Positions 16,450 through 25,190 are shown, counted from the stretch's first letter. The stretch is DNA of 64,000 bases from Labilithrix sp. (GCA_019637155.1 JAHBWE010000033.1:1-64000), one strand, 5' to 3'. Translations and numbers: made by a program. Notes: a model not told the origin generated them from the letters alone.

Positions 16450-17160
16450 ATGATGCCGATCATCGACGCACGCGATCTCGTGAAGAGCTACACGCTCGGC
16501 GGCGTGACGTTGCACGCGCTCGATCGCGTGAGCTTCGCGGTGGAGGAAGGGGAGCTCGTCGCGATCATGGGCGCGTCCGGCTCCGGCAAGTCGACGCTCT
16601 TGAACGTCCTCGGCTGCCTCGATCGACCCGACGAAGGGACGTACGTGCTCGCCGGTCGCGACGTCTCCGATCTCGGCCGCGACGCGCTCGCGGACGTCCG
16701 CAACCGGCTGCTCGGCTTCGTCTTCCAGAGCTTCAACCTGCTGCCGCGCACCACCGCGCAGGAGAACGTGGAGCTGCCGCTCCTCTACGGCGGCGTCGGA
16801 AGAGCGGAGCGCGCCCGGCGCGCGCGCGTCGCGCTCGAGCGGGTCGGGCTCGCCGATCGGATGCAGCACGTCCCCGGCGCGCTCTCCGGCGGACAGCAGC
16901 AGCGCGTCGCGATCGCGCGCGCGATCGTGAACGAGCCGCGCGTGGTCCTCGCCGACGAGCCGACCGGCAACCTCGACACGAAGACGAGCGCCGCGATCAT
17001 GGCGCTGTTCCAAGACTTGTGGCGCGCCGGCCTCACGATCCTCTACGTGACGCACGAGCCCGACGTCGCTCGTTACGCGTCGCGCGTCGTCACGATGAAA
17101 GACGGCCGCATCGTCTCCGACGTGAAGCAGTCGCCCTCGTCCGCGCCGCTGGCGGCCTGA
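16450..17160 (+). CDS. Orphan LolD/MacB-type ABC transporter ATPase
   Basis: A 236-aa ATPase; start ATG 16450 (or 16453) with SD GAGGAGGAA. Walker A is GASGSGKS (~residues 40-47), the signature is LSGGQQQR, Walker B is [11 protein letters not shown] and the H-loop is [26 protein letters not shown] is characteristic of the MacB/LolD/FtsE branch that powers FtsX-fold permeases. No permease gene is adjacent, so the partner must be encoded elsewhere. Its relatedness to the ATPase at 43546 (same LGCLDRP and FNLLPRTTA segments) is visible. Confidence 0.9.
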   Translation: MMPIIDARDLVKSYTLGGVTLHALDRVSFAVEEGELVAIMGASGSGKSTLLNVLGCLDRPDEGTYVLAGRDVSDLGRDALADVRNRLLGFVFQSFNLLPRTTAQENVELPLLYGGVGRAERARRARVALERVGLADRMQHVPGALSGGQQQRVAIARAIVNEPRVVLADEPTGNLDTKTSAAIMALFQDLWRAGLTILYVTHEPDVARYASRVVTMKDGRIVSDVKQSPSSAPLAA

Positions 17161-17171
17161 GTCACCGGCGA

Positions 17172-17828
17172 TCAGTCGTCGTGCTCCGGGGGTAAGAGGC
17201 GCAGCTCGACGCGTCGATCGGTCGCGTCTCCGGAGCGGCGCTGCGTGTCGGCGTAGCCGGCGAACGACAGGCGTCCGCGCTCGATCCCTTCGCCGACCAG
17301 GAAGTCGACGACGCGGCGCGCGCGCGCCTCGGAGAGGACCCTCCTCGCCGGCTCGCGCTCGGTCGCGTGCCCGGCGACGTGGAACCGCGCGCCGGGCAGC
17401 GATCGCGCGACGACGGCGAGCTCGCGGAGCGCGACGCGCGCCGGCGGCGAGAGCTCGTCGCTGCCGTGCGTGAACGAGACCTCGGCGTCGCGCGCGGCCG
17501 CGCGCGCGCGCTCGATGCGCTCTTGCGCGACGGCGACGCGCTCGATGTCGCGTGCGCGCTCGCACCGCCGCGCGTCGATGAACGCGAGCAGCGCGGCGGC
17601 CTCCGCCAGTCCTCCCGTCGGCGCGGGGAGCGGCTCGGCCGCGGTCGCGGCGGGCGGTGTGTCGGTCCATCGCTCGAGCGTCGCGCTCCACTCGCGGGCG
17701 TCGGCCGCGACGCGCGCCTCCTCCAGCGCGCGCGCTCGGAGCTCCGCCGCGCCGGCGGAGGGAGACGTCGGCTCCGTCACGATGCAGGCGGCGAGCGCGA
17801 GCACGAGCGGCGTTCGGAGGAGGTCCAC
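17172..17828 (-). CDS. OmpA-family lipoprotein
   Basis: A 218-aa protein. I choose GTG 17828, which gives a compact signal peptide ending at a lipobox (LALAAC); a TTG at 17873 only adds non-signal residues. The middle is Ala/Glu/Arg-rich and probably helical. The C-terminal ~100 residues form an OmpA-like peptidoglycan-binding domain: VSFTHGSDELSPPARVALRE, FHVAGHATEREP, LSEARARRVVDFLV, LSFAGYADTQRRSGDATDRR. It would tether the outer membrane to peptidoglycan. It is divergent from the CBS gene at 17922. Confidence 0.85.
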   Translation of the reverse strand: MDLLRTPLVLALAACIVTEPTSPSAGAAELRARALEEARVAADAREWSATLERWTDTPPAATAAEPLPAPTGGLAEAAALLAFIDARRCERARDIERVAVAQERIERARAAARDAEVSFTHGSDELSPPARVALRELAVVARSLPGARFHVAGHATEREPARRVLSEARARRVVDFLVGEGIERGRLSFAGYADTQRRSGDATDRRVELRLLPPEHDD

Positions 17829-17881
17829 GTCCGCGGTCGAGCACGCTCCGTACCTTTGCGCGACGACTCGCAAGGATTGCG

Positions 17882-17898
17882 CTGGCGCGCTGGTTGCT
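17882..17898 (+). promoter_or_regulatory. Predicted sigma-54 (-24/-12) promoter, best match in the window
   Basis: CTGGCGCGCTGGTTGCT differs from the sigma-54 consensus YTGGCACGRNNNTTGCW at only two positions and has exact GG-N10-GC spacing. The predicted start (~17909) leaves a short leader beginning at GGGAGG, ahead of ATG 17922. An inverted repeat TTGCG-N8-CGCAA (17856-17873) lies just upstream and could bind a regulator. Confidence 0.55.
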
Positions 17899-17921
17899 CT
17901 GGCTCTCTCGGGAGGTGCGCC

Positions 17922-18635
17922 ATGGCGACGTTCCTACGCGAGATCATGAACCCCGAGCTGGTCGCGTTCCCCGAGAGCGCTCGTCCCGACGAGGCGCTCG
18001 AGCGACTCCTCGCGCTCGAGATCACGGCCGCGCCCGTGATCGACGCCGATCGCCGCCCGATCGGCGTCACCTCCATCCGCGACCTGCTCCGCGACGCGCG
18101 CACGCGGCCGCCGATGAGCGCCCCTGCGCTCGCGGTGTCCGCCAACATGCTCGTCGAGGACGCGGCGCAGGTCCTCGCCGAGAGCGGGCGGCATCACCTC
18201 GTCGTGGTGGGGAGCGACGGGCGGCTCGCCGGCTTCGTGACGAGCCTCGACCTCCTCCGCGCGCTGGTGGGGCTGCCGCCGCGTTTCCCGGCCACGTTCC
18301 CTCATCGCGACGAGAAGCTCGGCGTCGCCTGGACGGACACGATGCCGTTCGACGCGAGCCACGTCGCCGCTGCGCCGGAGGAGGCCGGCGTCCTCGTCCT
18401 CTCCGTCGGCGGCGTCGCGCGCACCGAGCAGGACCTGCGCGTCGAGGAGGCGGCGTCGCTGCGGACCCGCCTGCGCGAGCTGCGCGAGCTTCCGCTCGGC
18501 GACGGGAGCGCGCTGGCGCGGGCGCTCCAGCGGACGGACCTGCGGTTCCGCTGCGCTCGAACCGACGATCCGGCGCTGCGGGCGCACGTCGTCCGCGAGC
18601 TCCGCGAGCGCATCGAGCGCGCACCCGTCGCGTGA
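17922..18635 (+). CDS. CBS-domain protein with an extra C-terminal domain
   Basis: A 237-aa protein from ATG 17922 (SD GGGAGG). CBS motifs occupy residues ~5-60 (LREIMNPELVAFPESARPDE ... VIDADRRPIGVTSIRDLL) and ~70-130 (LAVSANMLVEDAAQVLAESG ... VVGSDGRLAGFVTSLDLL). The C-terminal ~100 residues are a charged helical region not typical of bare CBS proteins. It is predicted to bind adenine nucleotides and regulate a partner. It follows the best sigma-54-like promoter in the window and parallels the CBS gene at 12122. Confidence 0.9.
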   Translation: MATFLREIMNPELVAFPESARPDEALERLLALEITAAPVIDADRRPIGVTSIRDLLRDARTRPPMSAPALAVSANMLVEDAAQVLAESGRHHLVVVGSDGRLAGFVTSLDLLRALVGLPPRFPATFPHRDEKLGVAWTDTMPFDASHVAAAPEEAGVLVLSVGGVARTEQDLRVEEAASLRTRLRELRELPLGDGSALARALQRTDLRFRCARTDDPALRAHVVRELRERIERAPVA

Positions 18636-18640
18636 GCGCA

Positions 18641-18657
18641 GCGGCACATGCACTGCA
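18641..18657 (+). promoter_or_regulatory. Weak sigma-54-like element upstream of the CNNM/CBS gene
   Basis: GCGGCACATGCACTGCA has GG-N10-GC and the GGCAC half of the consensus but CTGC instead of TTGC. It lies in the 181-bp gap 18636-18816, which otherwise holds only a doubtful ORF (ATG 18648 or 18672 to 18809; 53 or 45 aa, MDPSCILVVHLSRPG...) with no recognisable relatives. Confidence 0.2.
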
Positions 18658-18816
18658 AGCGAAGGCGCTGCATGGATCCGTCCTGCATCCTGGTCGTGCA
18701 TCTCTCGCGGCCCGGCACGACGCGCGCCGTCTCGATCGCGATTCACGCGAGCTCGAGGGCACCGTCGAGCGCGATCGCCGCCGCACGGACGCACGAGCTG
18801 GTCGCGTGAGCGGAGC

Positions 18817-19836
18817 ATGAGCGACTCGCTCTTGTCCCTCGCGCTCGCGTTCGCGCTCGTCGGCGTCAACGGCGTCTTCGTGGCGGCGGAGTTCGCGATC
18901 GTGCGCGTGCGCCGGACGCGGCTGGAGGAGCTGGTCGGCCTCGGGCACGCGCGCGCGACGGAGGCGATCGAGCTCGTCGACAAGATGGCCGACTACCTGA
19001 CGACGACGCAGATCGGCGTGACGGCGACGAGCCTCGGCGTCGGGTGGCTCGGCGAGAGCGCGTTCTCGCGCCTCATCGCGGGGGTGCTGCCGGAGGGGAA
19101 CGACGCGCTCGCCCATCTCCTCGCCGGCGGCGCGGCCTTCCTCGTCGTCACGTTCGTGCACGTGGTGCTCGGCGAGATCGTGCCGAAGAACCTCGCCGTC
19201 GTGCACGCCGATCGTTATCTCATCGCGCTCGCGCCGCCGCTCCGGATCCTGCACCGCGTGCTTCGCCCGCTCTCGGTCGCGTTCACCGCCGTCGCCGGGG
19301 CGGTGCAGCGCGTGCTCGGCCACCGCGAGCGAACGCCGTCGCCGCTCTCGGAGCATGAGCTGAAGCTCGTGATGATGGACTCGCACGAGGACGGCGTCCT
19401 GACGCGCGGCGAGGCGTCGATCATCCTCCGCGCCTTCGAGTTCGCCGACAAGCACGCGAGCGAGATCATGACGCCGGCGGAGGACGTGGACTACGTCTCG
19501 CTCTCGCGCACGTTCGAAGAGAACCTCGCCGTCGCGCGCGCGCACATGCACACGCACGTGCCGCTGTGCCGGACCGGCCTCGACTCCGCCTACGCGCTCG
19601 TGTCCGTGCTCGACGTCCTCTTCCGTTTCGAGAGCTCGAACGAGGCGTTCGAGCGCGCGGCCAAGCCGCTCCTCGAGGTCCCGGCCGACCTCTCGCAGGA
19701 GGAGGTCCTTCGCCGCTTGAAGGTCTCCGGCGCGCACCTGGTCGTCGTCCGCGCGGCCCCGGCCCGTCGCGTGCTCGGCGTCGTCACCCTCGAAAACGTC
19801 CTCGGCTCCCTCGTCGCCGGCGTCGCGGAGCCGTGA
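18817..19836 (+). CDS. CNNM/CorC-type membrane protein (DUF21 plus CBS pair)
   Basis: A 339-aa protein from ATG 18817. The N-terminal DUF21/CNNM domain has helices at LLSLALAFALVGVNGVFVAA, the conserved EFAIVRVRRTRLEEL, YLTTTQIGVTATSLGVGWLG and HVVLGEIVPKNLA. A CBS pair follows from ~residue 200 (SEIMTPAEDVDYVSLSRTFE ... GVVTLENVLGSLV). The usual C-terminal CorC_HlyC domain is missing, so the protein is shorter than typical ~430-aa members. Relatives are linked to Mg/Co transport or efflux. The left copy of the 23-bp repeat begins immediately after its stop codon. Confidence 0.9.
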   Translation: MSDSLLSLALAFALVGVNGVFVAAEFAIVRVRRTRLEELVGLGHARATEAIELVDKMADYLTTTQIGVTATSLGVGWLGESAFSRLIAGVLPEGNDALAHLLAGGAAFLVVTFVHVVLGEIVPKNLAVVHADRYLIALAPPLRILHRVLRPLSVAFTAVAGAVQRVLGHRERTPSPLSEHELKLVMMDSHEDGVLTRGEASIILRAFEFADKHASEIMTPAEDVDYVSLSRTFEENLAVARAHMHTHVPLCRTGLDSAYALVSVLDVLFRFESSNEAFERAAKPLLEVPADLSQEEVLRRLKVSGAHLVVVRAAPARRVLGVVTLENVLGSLVAGVAEP

Positions 19837-19859
19837 CGTCACCGCGCGCGGACGTCGTG
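19837..19859. repeat. Left copy of a perfect 23-bp direct repeat
   Basis: This copy begins right after the CNNM/CBS stop codon and is identical over 23 bp (core CACCGCGCGCGGACGTCG) to 23692-23714. The two copies bracket the lower-GC NHL lipoprotein gene, as attachment sites or an insertion-associated duplication would. The flanking bases differ on both sides. Confidence 0.8.
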
Positions 19860-19955
19860 CGGAAACGTCGACACGCCACATTCTGTGTGTCAGACCGTTC
19901 GGCTATCCCAGAATGGCCTCTACCATTTCGGCGTCTCGGCTACTCTTCTCGATCG

Positions 19956-22900
19956 ATGCGCTGGCAGTTCGGAGGGGTCGCGCTCATCGGTCTCGTCGCG
20001 TCGTGCGGTGGGAAGACAGGGATACCCGACGATCGGCTGCCGGATGAGGAGCAGCCGAAGCTGGGGCTGCAGGGGTCGTGTCCGGCCCAGCACCCATGCG
20101 CGACCGAGCACTGCCTGCTCGTTATCCCTTCGGGTGCGCTGCCCGTCGAGGCGAAGGTGGAGCTCGTCGAGCACGTCCGGCCAAGTGCGCTCGAAGGTGA
20201 GACCACGGCGCCCTTCGTTTGCGAGATCACGACGAGCGGCACTCCGGCGTCGCCGCTCGACCTCACCGTGCGTCTCGGCGGACCGATCCCGCCGGACACG
20301 ATCCTCTTCAAGTACGGCGATGTCGTCACTGCCGTGAAATCATCCACTCCAACCGGCGAACGCGTCCAGGCGCTCGTTCCTGGCGCAGGGGTCTACGGGG
20401 TCACGCAGGCATCCGAGACGTGGCGGCTCGAGAGTACGTTCGAGCACGATCCGCTCTCTTCGGGCGATACCCCCGCGCTCCTCCGCAACTTCGCGCGGCA
20501 CAGCACGTTCGCCGCCTACTGGGATGGTACCCGCTTCTTTCTCGGCAATGGACCACGCGTCCTGATCTGGAATGGGATCCCGAAGCCGGGAGAACGACCA
20601 TCCGTCATCGTAGGTTCTCCCGACATCGATCACGTTCCGGAAGGTACCTCTTCCTCGAAGCTCGGTGGGACGGTCGCGGCAATCTGGTCCGACGGCAAGA
20701 AGCTCGTCGTTGCGGCAGGCAATCGAGTGCTCGTTTGGAGCTCGGTCCCGAGCCGTAACTTTGCAACGGCCGATCTCGTGTTGGGGCAGCAGGACTTCGT
20801 GGCGAACGGCGCGAACGCCGGTGGCGTCTCCGCTTCAACGATGTCGAGGCCCAGCGCAATCGACTCGGATGGCGAGCGTCTCCTCGTCGCTGATCTCTTG
20901 AACCATCGTGTTCTTGCATGGTCGCGGTTTCCCACCAGCATTGGCGAGCCGGCGACCTCCGTGCTGGGGCAAGGATCTTTCGGTTCCAGTGATATCGCTA
21001 CTTTTTACCAGCCTTGGAGTGCGGTTCTCGACGGCCCCGGCGCACACGTCGCGAGCTACTTCGGGGGACCATCATGGTTCGAGAGTCTCGCGACCAACAC
21101 GACACCGTCTCCACCGCCGATTCCGGCCGGCGGTCCGACGCGTGTCCATTCGGATGTGTTGCCTCATACCTCCGGCGTCGCGCGGCTGCCGAGCGCCGTG
21201 GCCTACCTCGATCCATTTGGTCGGCGCATCGCAGTCCATCGCGACGGAGCGAACGACGCGATCCGCTTCGTCCTCGGACAGCCCGACACAACACGTGCAG
21301 CGATGAACCCCGTCTCGGCGTCCACCTTCGAAGAGGGGAGGCTGCTCTTTGCGCACGGACGTCTGCTCGTTCCGGATCGCGGTCGCGTCCTCGTCTACGA
21401 CACGCTTCCGACATACAACTTTGCACCGGCGTCCCGCGTCGTCGGGACAGCGGGATTCACCGTCTCGGATTCGGCTGCCGATTATCGCCGTATCTCGGCC
21501 TCCGCGCTCGCTCGTCCGGCCGATGTCGCCGCGAATGGTTCCGTCGTCGCGGTTGCTGACCGCGCCAACAACCGCGTCCTCCTCTACGACGCGCGCCTGC
21601 CGATCTCGAACGCAGCTGCCACCGTGGTGCTCGGGCAGCCGGACGCGCGCTCGTTCATTCCGAACGTCGATCAGGTCAAACCTGGCGCCGCGACCCTGTC
21701 GGGGCCGACGGCGGTGGCGCTCGACGACCGTAGGTTGTTCGTCGCCGATACCGAGAACCACCGCGTCCTCATGTGGTCCCCAATCCCGACGAGATCGGGC
21801 GTCCCTGCGAACGTCGTGCTTGGACAAACCGATGCTGTATCCAATCGACCCAATCATGGCAATGACGACGCGGACGGAGATGGGTATTCGGATGCGGACG
21901 CGCGGGGACTCTTCGCGCCCTCCGGCATCGCGACGGACGGGACGAACCTCTTCGTTTCGGACCGCGTGAACAACCGCATACTGGCGTGGAGAGACACCTC
22001 GAGGCTGTTCGACGGTCGCCCTGCCGACGTCGTCATCGGACAGCCGACCTTCACCGAGAGCAAGGCCAATCACGGGACCGACCCGTTCTCGCCGCGGCCG
22101 GACGGCTTCAACCTTCCGACGGGCATTACGCTCGCGCGTGGTGCTCTATGGATTGCCGACACGGAAAATAACCGGATTGTCCGTTGGGACGAGCCACTCT
22201 CATCAACGGCCGCGACGAGCTTCATCGGTCAGGCGACCGGCTCGGCGATTTCGAACCCCAACGTTTACGGCAGGACGTCGGTGAACGCGGGCGCTGCGCT
22301 CGTCTCTCCGACGAGCGCAGCATCGGTTGTCCGGCCGAGGGCCGTCGCCGTCCGCGGTGACGTCGTGTTCGTCAGTGAGTCGACGACGAACCGTGTCCAT
22401 GTCTTTCGTTCCACGGAGACCGGTGCCCAGCCCATTGGACAGATCGGCCAGCGCGAAGCGACGACCGCGATTCCGAACGAGAATGGTCTTGGACCGCGAT
22501 CGCTCTCCGCTCCCGAAGGCCTCTTCGTTCGCGACAATGACCTGTTCGTCGCCGACAGCGCGAACCATCGCGTGCTCTGCTTCGACGCCAGCATCTCGAC
22601 GAGCGAGATGAGCGCGACGAAGGTCCTCGGACAGGCTTCCTTCTTGTCGTCGGGCTTCAACCAGTCTGCTGCGGTGACCGCCGGCGGGGCGACGAGGCCG
22701 CGCGGTCTCTGGCTCCAAGGCAATGACCTCTTCGTTGCAGAGTCGAGCCGCAATCGAGTCGTCGTTCATACCATCCCGCTCGTCGCCGGCGCGACGCCGA
22801 CGCGGATCCTGGGCCAGCCTGACGCGAACCTCTCTCTCCCCAATGCCGGGGGGGAGGCGACAGCGGCGTCGTTGTCGTCGCCGAGTGGTGTCTTCGTGGA

Positions 22901-23681
22901 CAACGGACGCGTGATCGTCGCTGACACGGGCAATCATCGCGTCTTGATCTTTCCGCGCAATGGATCGGAGGCTGCGGTCGTCCTCGGACAACAGACGTTC
23001 ACGGCGTCGGAACGAAACGGAGGACGGAGACCGTCCGCATCGACCCTCGCCGCGCCCAGTGCCGCCGTTTCCGACGGCGAACGTCTCATCGTCGCTGATA
23101 CCGGCAACCATCGAGTACTGGTATGGGACCGGATCCCGACGCAAAATGGACAGCCTGCCGATCGCGTTTTCGGACAATCCGACTTCGAGGTGGTCATGTC
23201 GAACCGCGGTAGCGCGGCCGCGTCCGGTCACACGCTCAACCTGCCGAGCGCACTGCTCGTCGACGGCCATCGCCTCTACGTCTCCGACACCGGCAACAAC
23301 CGCGTTCTGGCGCTTCGTTTGCCTATCACGAAGGACGCCGAGGCCGAGCTCGCGCTCGGTCAACCGGATCTACGGTCGCGTACGGCGTCTGCGGATATCA
23401 ACGATTCGTCGCGTCTTAGCGGGCCTGTCGCGCTCGCGTCGGACATGACGAACCTCTTCGTCGCGGACCGCGACTCGAACCGCGTGGTCGCGTATGATCT
23501 CGCGACGGTGGCGATGGGCGCGACGGCGCACACGCTCTTCAATTCCAACAGCGGGCTTGTCGCGGTGGGACCAGCTGGGCTCGCGGTCGAGCGGACGCCG
23601 CTCTTCACGTCGCGGCTCTTCGTGGCCGATACGAACAACGATCGTATCCTCGTCCTTTCGTCGGTGACCCGGCTTCGGTGA
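19956..23681 (+). CDS. NHL-repeat lipoprotein, compositionally atypical
   Basis: A 1241-aa protein from ATG 19956; the upstream frame to 19566 is only an overlap with the preceding gene. The signal peptide ends at a lipobox (GLVASCGG). A ~200-residue N-terminal domain precedes at least thirteen NHL-like units, each with a VADxxNxRVLxW strand (for example VADTENHRVLMW, VADTGNHRVLIF) and a following VLGQ motif, which should form one or more beta-propellers. It probably sits on the cell surface and binds protein, glycan or nucleic acid. Codon use is less GC-biased than in its neighbours, and 23-bp repeats flank it, suggesting acquisition. Confidence 0.9.
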   Translation: MRWQFGGVALIGLVASCGGKTGIPDDRLPDEEQPKLGLQGSCPAQHPCATEHCLLVIPSGALPVEAKVELVEHVRPSALEGETTAPFVCEITTSGTPASPLDLTVRLGGPIPPDTILFKYGDVVTAVKSSTPTGERVQALVPGAGVYGVTQASETWRLESTFEHDPLSSGDTPALLRNFARHSTFAAYWDGTRFFLGNGPRVLIWNGIPKPGERPSVIVGSPDIDHVPEGTSSSKLGGTVAAIWSDGKKLVVAAGNRVLVWSSVPSRNFATADLVLGQQDFVANGANAGGVSASTMSRPSAIDSDGERLLVADLLNHRVLAWSRFPTSIGEPATSVLGQGSFGSSDIATFYQPWSAVLDGPGAHVASYFGGPSWFESLATNTTPSPPPIPAGGPTRVHSDVLPHTSGVARLPSAVAYLDPFGRRIAVHRDGANDAIRFVLGQPDTTRAAMNPVSASTFEEGRLLFAHGRLLVPDRGRVLVYDTLPTYNFAPASRVVGTAGFTVSDSAADYRRISASALARPADVAANGSVVAVADRANNRVLLYDARLPISNAAATVVLGQPDARSFIPNVDQVKPGAATLSGPTAVALDDRRLFVADTENHRVLMWSPIPTRSGVPANVVLGQTDAVSNRPNHGNDDADGDGYSDADARGLFAPSGIATDGTNLFVSDRVNNRILAWRDTSRLFDGRPADVVIGQPTFTESKANHGTDPFSPRPDGFNLPTGITLARGALWIADTENNRIVRWDEPLSSTAATSFIGQATGSAISNPNVYGRTSVNAGAALVSPTSAASVVRPRAVAVRGDVVFVSESTTNRVHVFRSTETGAQPIGQIGQREATTAIPNENGLGPRSLSAPEGLFVRDNDLFVADSANHRVLCFDASISTSEMSATKVLGQASFLSSGFNQSAAVTAGGATRPRGLWLQGNDLFVAESSRNRVVVHTIPLVAGATPTRILGQPDANLSLPNAGGEATAASLSSPSGVFVDNGRVIVADTGNHRVLIFPRNGSEAAVVLGQQTFTASERNGGRRPSASTLAAPSAAVSDGERLIVADTGNHRVLVWDRIPTQNGQPADRVFGQSDFEVVMSNRGSAAASGHTLNLPSALLVDGHRLYVSDTGNNRVLALRLPITKDAEAELALGQPDLRSRTASADINDSSRLSGPVALASDMTNLFVADRDSNRVVAYDLATVAMGATAHTLFNSNSGLVAVGPAGLAVERTPLFTSRLFVADTNNDRILVLSSVTRLR

Positions 23682-23691
23682 TCTTCGCGGT

Positions 23692-23714
23692 CGTCACCGC
23701 GCGCGGACGTCGTG
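23692..23714. repeat. Right copy of the 23-bp direct repeat, at the 3' end of the Nudix gene
   Basis: Identical to 19837-19859. On the minus strand this copy encodes the last residues (HDVRAR) and the stop of the MTH1-like Nudix protein. Integration at a gene's 3' end that regenerates the coding end is typical of attachment sites. The spacing between copies is 3855 bp. Confidence 0.8.
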
Positions 23715-24176
23715 GGAGAGCATGCGGTCGCCGTCGAAGATGAAGCGGCCTTGGAAGTGTTCGCGGCGGAGGAGGCGTGGGAGCCATATCGCGTCGTCGG
23801 CCCACATGCGTGGCCATGGGATCGCGTCGAGAGGAGTCCAGATCGGCTTGGCCTCGTCGGTCTCGATCGGCTCGCCCACGCATGCGTCGGCGCGGAACAC
23901 GTGGCAGTGCAGCGTGTAGCCGTCGACGAAATGGAACGAGAGCTCGCCGTGCTCGACCACGCCGGTCGCGCCGACGCCGACCTCCTCGCGGAGCTCCCGC
24001 ACCGCCGCGTCGAACGCGGACTCGTCCGGCTCGATGCGACCGCCCGGCGCGTTGATCTTCCCCGCGCCGAGCCCCCGCTTCTTCTCGATGAGGAGGAGCC
24101 GCCCAGCCTCCTCCTCCACGATGAAGAGGAGCGTCGCGCGGTCCCGCGGGCTCCACGACTCCCAGTCGACGTCCAT
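23694..24176 (-). CDS. MTH1-like Nudix hydrolase (probable oxidised purine dNTP pyrophosphatase)
   Basis: A 160-aa protein from ATG 24176. The Nudix box GX5EX7REUXEEXGU is complete at residues 46-68 (GRIEPDE...RELREEVGV). Beyond the box it resembles human MTH1 throughout: Asn42 in GKINAPGG corresponds to Asn33, and MWADD (Trp125, Asp127, Asp128) corresponds to the base-recognising Trp117, Asp119 and Asp120. EHFQGRFIFDGD matches the MTH1 C-terminal region. It likely cleans 8-oxo-dGTP or 2-OH-dATP from the nucleotide pool. The longer upstream open frame is spurious. Its 3' end forms one copy of the 23-bp repeat. Confidence 0.9.
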   Translation of the reverse strand: MDVDWESWSPRDRATLLFIVEEEAGRLLLIEKKRGLGAGKINAPGGRIEPDESAFDAAVRELREEVGVGATGVVEHGELSFHFVDGYTLHCHVFRADACVGEPIETDEAKPIWTPLDAIPWPRMWADDAIWLPRLLRREHFQGRFIFDGDRMLSHDVRAR

Positions 24177-24181
24177 GCCCC

Positions 24182-24200
24182 GGAATTTTCCAGCAATTCC
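24182..24200. promoter_or_regulatory. Inverted repeat upstream of the Nudix gene
   Basis: GGAATT and AATTCC (24182-24187 and 24195-24200) form a 6-bp dyad just upstream of the Nudix start, in the AT-rich 168-bp divergent gap to the GAF-like gene. It could be an operator or promoter element; no regulator is identified. Confidence 0.3.
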
Positions 24201-24344
24201 GTGGATAATGCACGGGTCCTGGAGCCGCCTCGAGATCCATGGACAACGATGTGCGCCGGCCTGGAAAAGGGCTGCAAATAGCTGGAATGATTGGTTGGTT
24301 GCTGTTCCGCCCGGAGCGGAACGAGGCTTGCTGGACTCCTTCGC

Positions 24345-25190
24345 ATGAGCGCGAGCGTCCGTCCCTCGATTCCCCGTCCCTCGATCGCGAAGGCCTCGGC
24401 GCCGCCGCCGCCGCCGCGCGAGAAGATGGCCACGCTCGATCTCGAGGACGACGACATCGTCGGCATCGCCGTCGCGCCGATCGTCAAGAAGTCCTCCGCG
24501 CCGCCGCCGCCGCCCTCGATCCGCAGCGCGCCGCCGCCGCCGCCGAGCCACGTCGCCCCGAAGGCGTCGGTCGCGCCGCCCGCGTCGGTCGCGCCCGTTT
24601 CGTTCCCGCCCGCCTCGATCCCCGCGCCGATCGGCGCTGCGCCGATGGCGATGCCCTCGATCCCGCCGCCCGCGCCGGTCGCGAACGTCTTCCGCCTCTC
24701 CGTCACCGATCCGACCGACGTCGTGTTCGAGGGGATGTACGGGCTCGCGTTCGCGAAGTCGACGGGGGAGGCCGCCGAGATGTGCGCCGAGACGCTCGCG
24801 AAGGCGCTCGGGGCGCGCGCGGTCGTGATTCACCGCCACGACCTCTCGAGCCGCGAGCTCCGCGCGATCGGCGCGCACGGCGACGGCGACTTCGACATCA
24901 TCGGCTCCGCCGAGACGAGCGAGGACGACCTCGTCGCGTCCGCCGTCATCTGCAACCAGAAGTCCGTCACGATGAAGTTCGACGGCGAGCTCCCCGCCGT
25001 CGCGCCGAAGCGCCTCCGCCACGTCGGCGCGCCGCGCACCGTGGTCGCTGCGCCCGCGATGTCGTGGGGCCGCTGCCTCGCCATCGTCGAGGTCATCGAC
25101 GCCGACGAGCGCTACGCCGCCCGCGTCGCCGACTCGGCCACCTACGTCGCAGAACAGCTCGCCCGCTTCCTCCTCACCCAAGCGGCCTGA
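24345..25190 (+). CDS. Proline-rich protein with a C-terminal GAF-like domain
   Basis: A 281-aa protein; ATG 24345 is chosen because the 18 preceding codons carry no recognisable sequence. Residues 1-125 are a low-complexity Pro/Ala/Ser linker with repeated APPPPP runs. The C-terminal ~150 residues (VTDPTDVVFEGMYGLAFAKS ... AKALGARAVVIHRHDLSSRE ... SWGRCLAIVEVIDADERYAA ... YVAEQLARFL) have the strand and helix order of a GAF domain. It would sense a small ligand and dock through the linker; the ligand is unknown. No strong SD is seen. Confidence 0.75.
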   Translation: MSASVRPSIPRPSIAKASAPPPPPREKMATLDLEDDDIVGIAVAPIVKKSSAPPPPPSIRSAPPPPPSHVAPKASVAPPASVAPVSFPPASIPAPIGAAPMAMPSIPPPAPVANVFRLSVTDPTDVVFEGMYGLAFAKSTGEAAEMCAETLAKALGARAVVIHRHDLSSRELRAIGAHGDGDFDIIGSAETSEDDLVASAVICNQKSVTMKFDGELPAVAPKRLRHVGAPRTVVAAPAMSWGRCLAIVEVIDADERYAARVADSATYVAEQLARFLLTQAA

